The notes beneath the pieces are model-generated. The model was not told the origin of the DNA. It saw only the letters and a list, made by a program, of their open reading frames with translations, and ran no database searches. A stretch of 64,000 nt of DNA from contig NZ_JADMUH010000005.1 in assembly GCF_015546995.1 (NCBI RefSeq), forward strand, positions 1 to 64,000. Direction: 5' to 3'. Numbering within the stretch: position 1 is the stretch's first letter; every line of letters begins with the position of its first letter. The DNA comes from Streptococcus infantis. Lineage in GTDB: Bacteria > Bacillota > Bacilli > Lactobacillales > Streptococcaceae. Shown here one piece after another: positions 1-8,961 of this stretch. A program made the position numbers and the translations under genes.

Positions 1-1
1 T

Positions 2-634
2 TTATGATATTTTTGGTAATTTTTTCCAACTTAGTAGATAAATAAAGCCAAAAAGCAGTTCATACAAGCAGAAAAATAGGAGAAAGGCATGCAGGAAAAA
101 ATCCTCTGGTAGAATAAGAATGACCGGATCTTTAGCGGGATCAAAAAGCCAGGTATCATCACCTACAAATAGAATTTGATGAAACAAGGTAAAGAATTGT
201 TCAAAACCAATGAAGACACCAACTAAACCAAGAACCAAAGGTAAAGACATCATAATCAAGAGACCTCTGCGATATAGAGACAGAAAACCTTTCTGAATGA
301 CTTGCTTCCAAAAAAGGTAGAAAATCGGTAGAGTTACAATTGCTACTCCTTGCGCTAGGTGAAAGAGTCCCTTTACAACCACAAAGTGGTGAATTCCAGA
401 GGCAGACGAAGGAAAATCTGGCATTGCTAATACTTGACTCAATGGATTGGTCAAATAATTCATCAAAACATTAAAGTTATGTTGGATGGTCTGAGGTTGG
501 ACATGAACACGACTTGTCAGATTTAACCAAGAAATCTCCAGAGGGTAAACCAACCAAGACAGGTAGATGGTCAATAAAATCGCAAGCGAGAGGAGAAAGA
601 GAAGGCTTCCTACAAAAGTAAATTTAGTTTTCAT
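2..634 (-). CDS. TIGR01906 family integral membrane protein
   Basis: A 210-residue membrane protein. Hydrophobic segments lie near residues 8-30, 92-112, 124-145 and 182-205, with a long extracytoplasmic-looking loop after the first. Size and pattern match the TIGR01906/DUF1461 family, whose function is unknown. An AT-rich start at 634 follows a CGGAGTGG ribosome site. The first bases overlap the end of the HAD phosphatase gene by 11 nt, so the two are translationally linked, and this is the last gene of the hemW-thioesterase-HAD cluster. The stop codon lies at the very edge of the window, so the gene is complete. Confidence 0.8.
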   Translation of the reverse strand: MKTKFTFVGSLLFLLSLAILLTIYLSWLVYPLEISWLNLTSRVHVQPQTIQHNFNVLMNYLTNPLSQVLAMPDFPSSASGIHHFVVVKGLFHLAQGVAIVTLPIFYLFWKQVIQKGFLSLYRRGLLIMMSLPLVLGLVGVFIGFEQFFTLFHQILFVGDDTWLFDPAKDPVILILPEDFFLHAFLLFFCLYELLFGFIYLLSWKKLPKIS

Positions 635-1397
635 CGAAATTCCACTCCGCTAGACTTGAGAGGACATGGGTTGGGGCGATTTGTAAATCCGCTACTTCTT
701 CAGGTTTTGTAAATCCTGTCGTCACCAAAAGGCTAGGGATCCCATTGTCAATACCAGCGCGAATATCAGTCAGGTAATTATCTCCCACCATGACAATTTC
801 TTGACGTTCAAGTCCTAGGTGTTCAACAGCCTTATCCATAATAATCGCATTTGGTTTTCCAATATAAACTGGTTTTACACGAGTTGCTGCTTCAAGAAGA
901 GTAATCAGTGAACCAGCACCAGGTAAAAGTCCACGTTCTGTTGGAATATTTAAATCTGGATTGGTGCCGATAAAATGAGCACCTTTATGGATAGCTAGGG
1001 TTGCAGTAGCAAATTTTTCATAGTCAACTTGCCAGTCCAAACCTACAACCACATAGGCTGGATTTTCTTTATTTTCAACATAACCAGCTGCTTGAATGGC
1101 TTCCTTGAGCCCTGCTTCTCCAATTACATAAACAGTCTTTTCAAGACCTAAATCATTCATGTAATCAATAGTCGCTAAGGTTGCAGTATAGATTGTCGAT
1201 ACAGGTGTGTCGATGTTAAATTGATTTGCCAACATCTCTTGGACACTTTCAGGTGTACGAGTAGTGTTGTTTGTTACAAAAAGATAGGGAATCTCTCTCT
1301 TTTGTAACTCGTGAACAAAAGCTTCTCCCGCTGGAATTCTATCTTTTCCTTTATAAATTGTACCGTCTAAATCAATTAAATAGCCTTTATAAGTCAT
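624..1397 (-). CDS. HAD-superfamily phosphatase, NagD/YutF type (TIGR01457)
   Basis: A 257-residue cytosolic HAD hydrolase. Motif I is visible as DLDGTIYKG (nucleophile Asp near residue 9), motif II as the VTNNTT segment, and the C-terminal motif IV as [10 protein letters not shown] with a following [10 protein letters not shown]. This is the class IIA layout of NagD-like sugar or nucleotide phosphatases; the in vivo substrate is not shown by sequence. It sits 10 nt downstream of the acyl-ACP thioesterase gene and overlaps the next gene, consistent with one operon. Confidence 0.88.
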   Translation of the reverse strand: MTYKGYLIDLDGTIYKGKDRIPAGEAFVHELQKREIPYLFVTNNTTRTPESVQEMLANQFNIDTPVSTIYTATLATIDYMNDLGLEKTVYVIGEAGLKEAIQAAGYVENKENPAYVVVGLDWQVDYEKFATATLAIHKGAHFIGTNPDLNIPTERGLLPGAGSLITLLEAATRVKPVYIGKPNAIIMDKAVEHLGLERQEIVMVGDNYLTDIRAGIDNGIPSLLVTTGFTKPEEVADLQIAPTHVLSSLAEWNFDEN

Positions 1398-1407
1398 ATA
1401 TTACTTT

Positions 1408-2145
1408 CTAATCTGTGTTAATTTCTTGCCAAATTATCTTTGCCTGAGCATTGATATCGCCATCACTTGTGACTTGGTGATTGCTTTCTAGTTGATTCAA
1501 TTCGTAACTAGAAGTAATCATACCACCTGGTCGAACTTCCTTGACATACTTGAGGTTTATTTTTTTAGGAATATGATTGGTTAGGAAATCTGCCCCCATG
1601 ACCTCAAAAATCCAGTCTAGGTATTTGCTGTTATTGACGTGGCCATTCATATCCAAGTCGTAAAAACGGACATGATAATCTTTGCTAATCGCTTCTTCCA
1701 GCTCCAAGTATTTTGGCCCGCGAAGGAGTTTCTTAGAAAACTCAGATTGATAAGGGGCGACAATTTCTGGTTCTACAGGGTGGACCTTACGACTATCACG
1801 ATCCATAAGGACAAAGGTAGCTAACATGCGAATGATTTCTTGACCATCTTCATCATAAATAGTAAATCGGCGGTAGCAAAATAGACGATTGTAAGTCAAG
1901 GCTTCCGTTTCAATTGTGATTTCCTCAGCAAAACGAGGCAAACGAACCACATCGATGTCATAGTCTGTGATGATCCAGACCAGATTATACTGCTCTAAAA
2001 CATCCTTGTCACTCACTCCTAGATTAATTGATTGCATTCCTGATACTTGCAGGGACAACAAAATAACATCTGGCAACTTGATATGGCCATTCATATCAGC
2101 CATATCAAAAGGAATTTTCATCTTCATTTGATAAGTTAAGCCCAT
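1408..2145 (-). CDS. Acyl-ACP thioesterase (FatA/FatB family)
   Basis: A 245-residue protein made of two hotdog halves. The N-terminal half contains the DMNGHIKLPDV region and the C-terminal half repeats the pattern as DLDMNGHVNNSKYLDWI, the segment bearing the catalytic Asn/His region in the family. Enzymes of this family release fatty acids from acyl carrier protein in the cytosol. The gene starts 4 nt after hemW ends, so the two are probably co-transcribed. Family assignment is strong; chain-length preference cannot be read from the sequence. Confidence 0.87.
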   Translation of the reverse strand: MGLTYQMKMKIPFDMADMNGHIKLPDVILLSLQVSGMQSINLGVSDKDVLEQYNLVWIITDYDIDVVRLPRFAEEITIETEALTYNRLFCYRRFTIYDEDGQEIIRMLATFVLMDRDSRKVHPVEPEIVAPYQSEFSKKLLRGPKYLELEEAISKDYHVRFYDLDMNGHVNNSKYLDWIFEVMGADFLTNHIPKKINLKYVKEVRPGGMITSSYELNQLESNHQVTSDGDINAQAKIIWQEINTD

Positions 2146-2149
2146 AATT

Positions 2150-3280
2150 CTACTCCAATATAAACCGTTCTGCTACTGTATCTCCTAAAAAGAGACCTTT
2201 TTTAGTCATTCGTATTTGTTGACCTTCTACTTGTAAAAGACCTTGATGACACAAATCTCTTACAACTTGACCATATAAATTTTCAAAAGATGTGCTAAAT
2301 TTTTCTTCGAATCTTGCTTTTGAAACTCCTGTCTTCTTGCGAAGTCCAAGAAACATCTCTTCTTCCATTTGTTCCCTTAGACTCAGATGTTCTTCATGGA
2401 TGCGAGCATTTCCCTCTTCTACTGCCTTCAAATAATGGCGGATAGGACCATGATTTTTATAGCGAACACCATTGACGTAACCAGAAGCACCAGCACCAAT
2501 ACCATAATACTCAGCATTATCCCAATACATGAGGTTATGACGACTTTCAAAACCTGGTTTTGAAAAATTTGAAATTTCATAATGCTCAAAACCAGCTCTC
2601 TCTAATTCAGCAATGATATATTCGAACATTTCAGCTTCTACTTCTTCTTTAGGAAGTGGTAACTTCCCACGACGCATACGATTCATAAAGACCGTATGGT
2701 TTTCCAAAATCAAGCTATAAAGACTCATGTGGGGAATGTCCAAAGCGATGGCCTTGGCAACATTGTCCTTGACCTGGTCCATAGTCTGACCAGGAAGAGC
2801 GTAGATCAAGTCAATGGAAATATTATCAAACCCTGCTAACTTGAGACGATCAATATTTTCATAGATATCTTTCTCCAAATGACTACGACCAATTTTTTTC
2901 AGCATTTTGTCATCAAAGGTTTGGACACCCAACGAAACACGGTTGACCGCTGAATTTTTCAAAACTGCAATCTTGTCCTCATCCAAATCACCAGGATTAG
3001 CCTCAATGGTTAATTCTTCTAAGACTGACAAATCTAAGCTTTTAGTCAATCCATCCAGAAGCACCTCTAACTGTGGCGCAGACAAGGCTGTCGGTGTTCC
3101 TCCCCCAATATAGAGAGTACGCAACTTCTGAATGTCATAAGAATGAAATTCTTGCAGTAGATGTTCTAGATAACTGTCTACTGGTTGATTTTTAATAAAG
3201 ACCTTAGAAAAGTCACAATAATAACAGATTTGTGTACAAAATGGAATGTGCACATAAGCTGATGTTGGTTTCTTCTGCAT
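2150..3280 (-). CDS. hemW: Radical SAM heme chaperone HemW
   Basis: A 376-residue radical SAM protein. The cluster motif CTQICYYC lies near residue 15, followed by the GGGTPTALS SAM-binding glycine motif and a C-terminal HemN-like domain (IGAGASGYVNG; late TKKGLFLGD). HemW proteins were long called oxygen-independent coproporphyrinogen oxidase but act as heme chaperones. The first gene of a four-gene minus-strand cluster. The ATG lies only 7 nt after a TATAAT with an upstream TGg, and no purine-rich ribosome site is present, so the mRNA may be leaderless. Confidence 0.93.
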   Translation of the reverse strand: MQKKPTSAYVHIPFCTQICYYCDFSKVFIKNQPVDSYLEHLLQEFHSYDIQKLRTLYIGGGTPTALSAPQLEVLLDGLTKSLDLSVLEELTIEANPGDLDEDKIAVLKNSAVNRVSLGVQTFDDKMLKKIGRSHLEKDIYENIDRLKLAGFDNISIDLIYALPGQTMDQVKDNVAKAIALDIPHMSLYSLILENHTVFMNRMRRGKLPLPKEEVEAEMFEYIIAELERAGFEHYEISNFSKPGFESRHNLMYWDNAEYYGIGAGASGYVNGVRYKNHGPIRHYLKAVEEGNARIHEEHLSLREQMEEEMFLGLRKKTGVSKARFEEKFSTSFENLYGQVVRDLCHQGLLQVEGQQIRMTKKGLFLGDTVAERFILE

Positions 3281-3287
3281 AGTATTT

Positions 3288-3296
3288 ATTATACCA
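3288..3296 (-). promoter_or_regulatory. Extended -10 promoter of hemW, predicted leaderless
   Basis: On the minus strand the order is TGg-TATAAT, then 7 nt, then the hemW ATG. The expected start of transcription falls on or one base before the A of the ATG. The 17-nt-distant -35 region is only T-rich. Confidence 0.55.
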
Positions 3297-3311
3297 CAAA
3301 GACTTCACTCA

Positions 3312-3360
3312 AGAAAAAAATCACCATCTCCGACTCTAAGGGAATCAAAAATGGTGATTT
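3312..3360 (-). terminator. Terminator after the hprK-lgt-DUF948-YtxH block
   Basis: Inverted repeat AAATCACCAT / ATGGTGATTT with a 23-nt loop. On the minus strand it is followed by a run of seven T. It lies directly after the YtxH stop and separates that operon from hemW. Confidence 0.8.
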
Positions 3361-3365
3361 CTATT

Positions 3366-3761
3366 TTAATCTTCTTCGATTTCGATGATGATTTCTTGAC
3401 CGTCTTCTGGGTCTTCAACTACTACTTTTTCTTCCAATTGTTCCTTGAGATTGTTCAAGGTCTCTTTTGAAGCTTCAGTTGCTTGTTGAGCTAAAGATTT
3501 AGATTTTTCAAGAACTGAATCCAAAGTAATTTCGCCTGATTCTACTTGTTCTTTTGTCTTTAGAACAAAATCTCTGGTTTGTTCTTTGACTTCTGTCAAT
3601 TTTTCGATTGCTTGTTCCTTAGCATATTCTGGATCTTCTCTCAGATCTTCAATAAAGTCTTGTGCCTGACTAGTAACGCGTTTTCCTTTTTCACTTGTTA
3701 GAAACAAGGCAACAGCCACACCTGAAACAGTTCCTAAAAGGATTGATGATAATTTACCCAT
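3366..3761 (-). CDS. YtxH-domain general stress-type protein
   Basis: 131 residues. A short glycine- and valine-rich N-terminal hydrophobic segment (about residues 5-22) is followed by a highly charged helical region rich in Glu, Lys and Gln, ending in an acidic tail. This is the usual YtxH layout: a membrane-anchored small protein of unknown function, often grouped with stress proteins in Firmicutes. It follows the DUF948 gene by 14 nt, a pairing common in streptococci. Confidence 0.8.
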   Translation of the reverse strand: MGKLSSILLGTVSGVAVALFLTSEKGKRVTSQAQDFIEDLREDPEYAKEQAIEKLTEVKEQTRDFVLKTKEQVESGEITLDSVLEKSKSLAQQATEASKETLNNLKEQLEEKVVVEDPEDGQEIIIEIEED

Positions 3762-3775
3762 GAGTTATCTCCTTT

Positions 3776-4159
3776 TTATTTTTTAAAAAATTTACTTGCA
3801 ATACGAACGGCAGATAAGCCTGCACTAGTCTTTAATGTTTTTGAACCTGCAGATGATGCTTTTTTACTCAAGACACGAGCCTGCTCATTTAAGTCAGAGA
3901 CAGAAACAGAAAGGTCTGCAACTGCTGTAAAGAGTGGATCAATGGTTGCAACTTTGATATTGATATCATCAGCAAGAACATTGACCTTGGCAAGAAGTTC
4001 GTTTGTGTGATGTAGAGTAACATTTACATCTGAAGTTAGCGTTTTAACGGTATTTTCTGTTTCATCAATTACACGTCCAACTTTTTGAAGGGTAATAATC
4101 AAATAAACAATAAATACAATCAAGGCAATAGCCACAATAATATAAGCAACTTCTAACAT
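3776..4159 (-). CDS. DUF948 domain-containing membrane protein
   Basis: 127 residues. One N-terminal membrane segment (about residues 4-24) is followed by a long amphipathic helix region with regular hydrophobic spacing (KVGRVIDETENTVKTL), typical of DUF948. A lysine-rich end follows. It starts 1 nt after lgt ends, so it is translated from the hprK-lgt mRNA. The function is unknown; pairing with YtxH suggests a joint envelope role, which is inference. Confidence 0.8.
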   Translation of the reverse strand: MLEVAYIIVAIALIVFIVYLIITLQKVGRVIDETENTVKTLTSDVNVTLHHTNELLAKVNVLADDINIKVATIDPLFTAVADLSVSVSDLNEQARVLSKKASSAGSKTLKTSAGLSAVRIASKFFKK

Positions 4160-4160
4160 T

Positions 4161-4949
4161 TTAATTCTCCTTTTTTACATTATAAAATGGTGCTTTTTTC
4201 CGATTTTGATAAACGATAATATAAATACCAAGTCCAATTAATAGAACAGACAACCACTGAGATACTCGAAGTCCAAAGAACATGAGACTATCTGTACGCA
4301 TACCCTCAATAATCATACGTCCAAAACCATACCAAATTAAGTAAAAGGCTGTGATATGACCACGACGAATGCCATTTAATCGGCGTCTAAAAATAACAAT
4401 TAAACTAAAACCAATAAGGTTCCAGATAGATTCGTACAGGAAGGTTGGTTGTCGATATGAGCCATCAATATACATCTGATTCTTAATGAAACTAGGCAAG
4501 TAGTCAAGACTCTCTACAACTGCACCGTAAGCTTCTTGGTTAAAGAAGTTCCCCCAACGTCCTAGACTCTGAGCAATCATAACGCTCGGAGCTGCAATAT
4601 CTAAGAAATCCCAGGTATTGATTAATTTACGGTCTGCGAAAATATAAAGTACAATCGCTCCGGTAATTAGACCGCCGTATATCGCAAGACCACCATTCCA
4701 GACAGCAAATACCTCCCCTAAATGTTGGCTATAATAGTCAAATTTAAAAATAACATAATAAAGTCTCGCGCCGATGATTGACAAAGGGAAAGCCACTAAG
4801 ATAAAATCCAGAATATCTTCTGATAAGATTTTCTTTTTAGGAGCTTCTTTACTTGCCAAATATACCGCTAAGATAAGGCCGGAAACGATACAAAGTGCAT
4901 ACCATCTAATGGCAAATGGACCTATTTGAAAAGCAACTGGATCAATCAT
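4161..4949 (-). CDS. lgt: Prolipoprotein diacylglyceryl transferase
   Basis: A 262-residue polytopic membrane enzyme that moves diacylglycerol from phosphatidylglycerol to the lipobox cysteine of prolipoproteins. The family signature [16 protein letters not shown] is present in the middle, and several membrane spans surround it. The start chosen is the ATG at 4949 ([10 protein letters not shown]). It has GAGGTG just upstream and gives the usual family length; a longer in-frame start seven codons upstream has no support. It overlaps hprK by 8 nt, the standard streptococcal arrangement. Confidence 0.95.
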   Translation of the reverse strand: MIDPVAFQIGPFAIRWYALCIVSGLILAVYLASKEAPKKKILSEDILDFILVAFPLSIIGARLYYVIFKFDYYSQHLGEVFAVWNGGLAIYGGLITGAIVLYIFADRKLINTWDFLDIAAPSVMIAQSLGRWGNFFNQEAYGAVVESLDYLPSFIKNQMYIDGSYRQPTFLYESIWNLIGFSLIVIFRRRLNGIRRGHITAFYLIWYGFGRMIIEGMRTDSLMFFGLRVSQWLSVLLIGLGIYIIVYQNRKKAPFYNVKKEN

Positions 4950-5877
4950 TTTGCACCTCGTTCTTTTCAATTAATTTCGTCAATCTTTCTTCAAACAGAC
5001 GCGTCGCATCAAAGCCCATTTCCTTAGAACGATAGTTCATGGCAGCAGCTTCGATAACTACAGAAATATTGCGCCCTGTTTTTACAGGAATTCGAATACG
5101 CGGAATAGAGACACCTGAAATTTCCAACTCTTCAGCATTGTTCCCCAAGCGGTCAAAGACCTTATTTGTATCGTAATTTTCAAGATAGACAGCCAACTGA
5201 ACCTGTGAAGAATCCTTAACAGCACTAGCTCCATAAAGACTCATGACATCAATGATACCAACTCCACGAATTTCTAACAAATGTTTCAAAATTTCAGCAG
5301 GTTCTCCCCAAAGTGTCATCTCGTCCTTAGAATAGATATCTACACGATCATCTGCGACTAGACGATGTCCACGTTTTACAAGCTCAAGACCAGTCTCACT
5401 CTTACCAATACCACTATCACCTTGAATGAGAACACCCATACCATAGATATCCATTAGAACACCATGCACACTTGCACGTTCAGCTAAGCGGGAGTCCAGA
5501 TAACTAGACAGTTCTCCAGAAAGACGACTTGTAGCTGTGCGACTTGTTAAAATAGCGATTTTACATTCTCTAGCAGCCTTCAACATTTCCTCTGGAACCA
5601 CCAAACCACGGGCAACGATGACAGCAGGTGTTTCTGGTAGGAACATTTTTTTCAAGACATCGTAACGATTTTGAGAAGGCATAGAGACTAGGTAAGACCA
5701 TTCCTTCATCCCCAGCAATTGAATACGCTCTGGAGTATAGTAATCAAAATAGCCTGTCATTTCAAGACCAGGTCGCGTTATATCTGCAGTATTAATTTCC
5801 TTTTCAAGTAATTCAGGCTCCCCATAGACAATGTCTAATCTAAGCTTCTCAATTACTTCTTTTACTGAAACCGACAT
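4942..5877 (-). CDS. hprK: HPr kinase/phosphorylase
   Basis: A 311-residue bifunctional enzyme that phosphorylates and dephosphorylates HPr at Ser46, controlling carbon catabolite repression through CcpA. The P-loop [11 protein letters not shown] lies near residue 154, and the [10 protein letters not shown] signature follows. Length matches the streptococcal enzyme. The first gene of a four-gene operon, with an AAGGAG ribosome site 5 nt upstream. Cre-like sites elsewhere in this window (before ptsG, nagB and the ABC exporter) would be downstream targets of this system. Confidence 0.96.
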   Translation of the reverse strand: MSVSVKEVIEKLRLDIVYGEPELLEKEINTADITRPGLEMTGYFDYYTPERIQLLGMKEWSYLVSMPSQNRYDVLKKMFLPETPAVIVARGLVVPEEMLKAARECKIAILTSRTATSRLSGELSSYLDSRLAERASVHGVLMDIYGMGVLIQGDSGIGKSETGLELVKRGHRLVADDRVDIYSKDEMTLWGEPAEILKHLLEIRGVGIIDVMSLYGASAVKDSSQVQLAVYLENYDTNKVFDRLGNNAEELEISGVSIPRIRIPVKTGRNISVVIEAAAMNYRSKEMGFDATRLFEERLTKLIEKNEVQND

Positions 5878-5907
5878 ATAATTCTCCTTAAATCGAGTTC
5901 TCTTACT

Positions 5908-5936
5908 ATTATATCAGATTGTAGGAAGAAGTTTGT
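5908..5936 (-). promoter_or_regulatory. hprK promoter
   Basis: A TATAAT on the minus strand at 5908-5913, preceded 17 nt upstream by a weak -35 (ACAAAC). It lies about 30 nt before the hprK start. Confidence 0.55.
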
Positions 5937-5995
5937 ATTTTTTACCGTATTTACGCTATTTATTTGAAAATAAGCATTGGTAATATGAAAGCTAT

Positions 5996-6036
5996 ACAAA
6001 AAAGAATCAAGCTACATAATGTTGCTTGATTCTTTC
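5996..6036. terminator. Terminator downstream of the CbpE-like gene
   Basis: Inverted repeat AAGAATCAAGC / GCTTGATTCTT with an 11-nt loop. A run of six T follows on the minus strand and a shorter T-rich stretch on the plus strand. It ends transcription of the phosphorylcholine esterase gene before it reaches hprK. Confidence 0.85.
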
Positions 6037-6077
6037 TTAAAATGTATACCCGAAATATTTTATTTTCTTAAAAAATA

Positions 6078-8813
6078 TTAAGAGGCTTTATCACTACTAG
6101 CAGGAATTGATTTATCTTCACTTGTTGTTGCAACTTCAGCTTTAGGTTCTACCGTCGTCGATTCAATGGTTGTTTCTTTCGTTGTCTGTTCTTGAGTAGT
6201 TTCCTCAGCAGTTGTTGTTTCCGTTGTGGTCGTTGTAGTTGTTGTCGTTACCCCATTAGGTAGCCATCTACCTTCACCATCGACTTTGTAACCATCAGGT
6301 GTAGTTCCATTACGAAGCATTGCACCACTTGCTTTGAAGTAATACCACTCACCTTTTTCCTGAATCCAACCTGTTCTCATTTCACCAGCGTTGTTAAAGT
6401 AATAGTTATCTCCAGAAACTTCATGCATTCCTGTAACCATTTTTCCAGTTTCATGGTCTAAGAAGAACCACTCACCAGCATACATGAACCAACCAGTCTC
6501 CATAGCGCCAGAGGCTTTATAATTGTACCAGTCTGTTCCATAAGAAACCCATCCAGTTTCCATAGCACCACTACCATTGAAGCTATACTTAACCCCGTCG
6601 ATTTCTCGTCTACCAGTAACCATAGCGCCATCTTTATAATCTAAGTAGTACCATTTGCCAGCATCTTTAAGCCAGCCTTTTTTCATTTCGCCACTAGTTG
6701 CATAATAGTACCATTTACTGTCTATTTGTTTCCAACCTATCGACATAGCACCACTATCGTCAAAGCGATATTGGATACCATCAATTTCTTTGACGCCTGT
6801 AACCATTACTCCGTCTTTTTGATCTAGGTAATACCATTTACCGGCATCTTTAAGCCAGCCTTTTTTCATTTCACCGCTTGCAGCGTAATAGTACCACTTG
6901 CCATCTGTTTGCTTCCAGCCCGTCGCCATGGCACCACTATCTTTAAAGCTGTATTTTTGGCCATCGATTTCTTTAATGCCTATGACCATTTCTCCATCTT
7001 TTGATTCGAAATAGTACCATTCATTATTATATTTTAGCCAGCCTTTTTTGAGTTCACCGCTAGCTGTATAATAGTACCATTTACCGTCTGATATTTCCCA
7101 ACCTGTCGCCATAACACCGCCATCGTTGAAGCGATATTGGATACCATCAATTTTTTTCACCCCGGTGGCCATTTCTCCAGTTTTTGGATCTAGATAGTAC
7201 CATTTACCGGCATCCTTAATCCAGCCATGTCTCATTTCACCTGAAGCGCTAAAGTTATACCATTTTTGAAGGTAGTACTGCCAACCTGTCCCCATTTCAC
7301 CGATTTGATTGAAATAGTACAATTTACCATCAATCTCTTTGAAACCAATGGTCATATTCCTATTTTCATCAAGATAATACCATTTGTTTCCAATTTTGTT
7401 CCAAGATAATGGTTTACCTTCATTAGAGAGAGCTCCTGTATTATCAAAGAACAAAGCTGTGCCATTGACGGTTCTAGTTCCGGTTTGCATGACTCCTTTT
7501 TCATCAAAATAGTAAGTTTTTCCATTGATAATAGCCAATTCAGCTTCCATTCGATATCCTTTAGTATTAACATAATACCAATGACCATCAAGAAGGAGCC
7601 ATTCAGATGTTCTTAAGCGCCCCTCTTTATCCATATACAAGGATTTAAGGTTTCCCTCCGCATCAAAATCTTGAATCCATTTATTTTGCTGCAACTGACC
7701 TTTACCATTGAAGAAATAACGATTTCCATCAAATGTATGCCAGCCAGTAGCCATTTGTCCATCACCAAAATAATATTTCTTAAATCCATCTTCAGTTACC
7801 CAACGTGCACTTGTACTTTGAATATCTGGAAATTCTTGAGAAATGTTATTAATGCCATCTTTTGTGATATCAAATACTGTCGCATCTTTTCGGTCGCTTG
7901 ATGCATGAACGAGTTGAACATTCATTTGCTTCAATTTATCTCTAGTTGCTTGAACGTTAATATCCAACCCCGTTGTTTGTACAACTATAGATGGCGAAAG
8001 ATTATTAAGGAAATTAATACTATTTGAAACTTTTCCGTCAAGGTGATGGTTCCATTTCATCAAATCAACTTTCCCAATTTTTGGTCCTAATCGATCTTCG
8101 GCTCCATAAACATTATCAAGGTCCCCACCTAAATAAATTTTCTTGCCATTGACTGTAATCACAGAAACAATGGAATTTGGATTATCATCATATACTCTCT
8201 TTAATTTTCCATCTGGGCCATATTCATTCTTATAATTATAGAGTTGGATATCCATGTCGCCAAATTTGAAATGACTATCTTTTTCAGAGATATCCTGTAC
8301 AACATTAACCCCATATTTTTTTGCAGCATTTATTGCATTATTATAATTGAAGAGATTATCCCACAATCCCCATTGAGTCGAGATACGATCATCTGAATAT
8401 CGTTTTAGATAAAACTTATCTACCTTATATCTTTGCAGAACTTCGTCCGCACCACCAATATGATCACTGTGAACATGAGTACCAAGTATAAAATCTAACT
8501 TTTTAACACCCAATTGATCTAAGTGACGGAAAAGTCTATCTTCAATTGCATAGAAATTCGATGTCGTTGTTCCAACTCTTAATGGGTATAGTGGATTACT
8601 GCCATCTGGAAAATCATAGTCTTCACCCATGTCAATCAGTGCGTAATGTCCATTGCTTTCAAGTAATATGGCATCTGTTCCTGGACTTCCCTTTGTATTG
8701 ATAAAGTGAATTCTGTTCACACCAGATTGTGGAACAGTATCTGCTTCTACCTTTGCTCCCATTCCTAGGATTATAAATGCTCCCAAGACTACTGCGGTTT
8801 TCGCTTTTTTCAT
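6078..8813 (-). CDS. cbpE: Choline-binding phosphorylcholine esterase, CbpE/Pce-like
   Basis: 911 residues. A signal peptide (1-24) is followed by a metallo-beta-lactamase fold domain (about 30-330). Its zinc motif HVHSDH is at 113-118, with later GGDLDN and KWNHH metal ligands as in pneumococcal Pce, which removes phosphorylcholine from teichoic acid. Residues ~345-850 hold about two dozen GW-type choline-binding half-repeats (WYYLD..GEMATG style), clearly more than in the pneumococcal enzyme as I know it. A Thr/Glu/Ser-rich tail (~855-911) ends the protein, with no LPXTG motif or membrane anchor. A TATAAT at 8852-8857 precedes the start. Surface attachment through choline is inferred from the repeats. 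Confidence 0.9.
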   Translation of the reverse strand: MKKAKTAVVLGAFIILGMGAKVEADTVPQSGVNRIHFINTKGSPGTDAILLESNGHYALIDMGEDYDFPDGSNPLYPLRVGTTTSNFYAIEDRLFRHLDQLGVKKLDFILGTHVHSDHIGGADEVLQRYKVDKFYLKRYSDDRISTQWGLWDNLFNYNNAINAAKKYGVNVVQDISEKDSHFKFGDMDIQLYNYKNEYGPDGKLKRVYDDNPNSIVSVITVNGKKIYLGGDLDNVYGAEDRLGPKIGKVDLMKWNHHLDGKVSNSINFLNNLSPSIVVQTTGLDINVQATRDKLKQMNVQLVHASSDRKDATVFDITKDGINNISQEFPDIQSTSARWVTEDGFKKYYFGDGQMATGWHTFDGNRYFFNGKGQLQQNKWIQDFDAEGNLKSLYMDKEGRLRTSEWLLLDGHWYYVNTKGYRMEAELAIINGKTYYFDEKGVMQTGTRTVNGTALFFDNTGALSNEGKPLSWNKIGNKWYYLDENRNMTIGFKEIDGKLYYFNQIGEMGTGWQYYLQKWYNFSASGEMRHGWIKDAGKWYYLDPKTGEMATGVKKIDGIQYRFNDGGVMATGWEISDGKWYYYTASGELKKGWLKYNNEWYYFESKDGEMVIGIKEIDGQKYSFKDSGAMATGWKQTDGKWYYYAASGEMKKGWLKDAGKWYYLDQKDGVMVTGVKEIDGIQYRFDDSGAMSIGWKQIDSKWYYYATSGEMKKGWLKDAGKWYYLDYKDGAMVTGRREIDGVKYSFNGSGAMETGWVSYGTDWYNYKASGAMETGWFMYAGEWFFLDHETGKMVTGMHEVSGDNYYFNNAGEMRTGWIQEKGEWYYFKASGAMLRNGTTPDGYKVDGEGRWLPNGVTTTTTTTTTETTTAEETTQEQTTKETTIESTTVEPKAEVATTSEDKSIPASSDKAS

Positions 8814-8869
8814 TGTAAAGCCCCCATAAATATTTCCTATTAATATGATTAATTATACCAAAAATAAGA

Positions 8870-8917
8870 AAAGAAAAAAAGAAAAAAAGGACTAGACAAC
8901 AAACTATTGCCTAATCC
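8870..8917 (-). terminator. Terminator after the 595-residue LPXTG adhesin gene
   Basis: Imperfect inverted repeat (GGACTAG... / ...CTAATCC, with a G-T pair in the minus-strand RNA) followed on the minus strand by a long T-rich tract. The following promoter of the CbpE-like gene overlaps this T-rich stretch. Confidence 0.65.
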
Positions 8918-8961
8918 CTTATAAGTTTTTCACAGTTTTATTAAATCATAGATACTGTACT

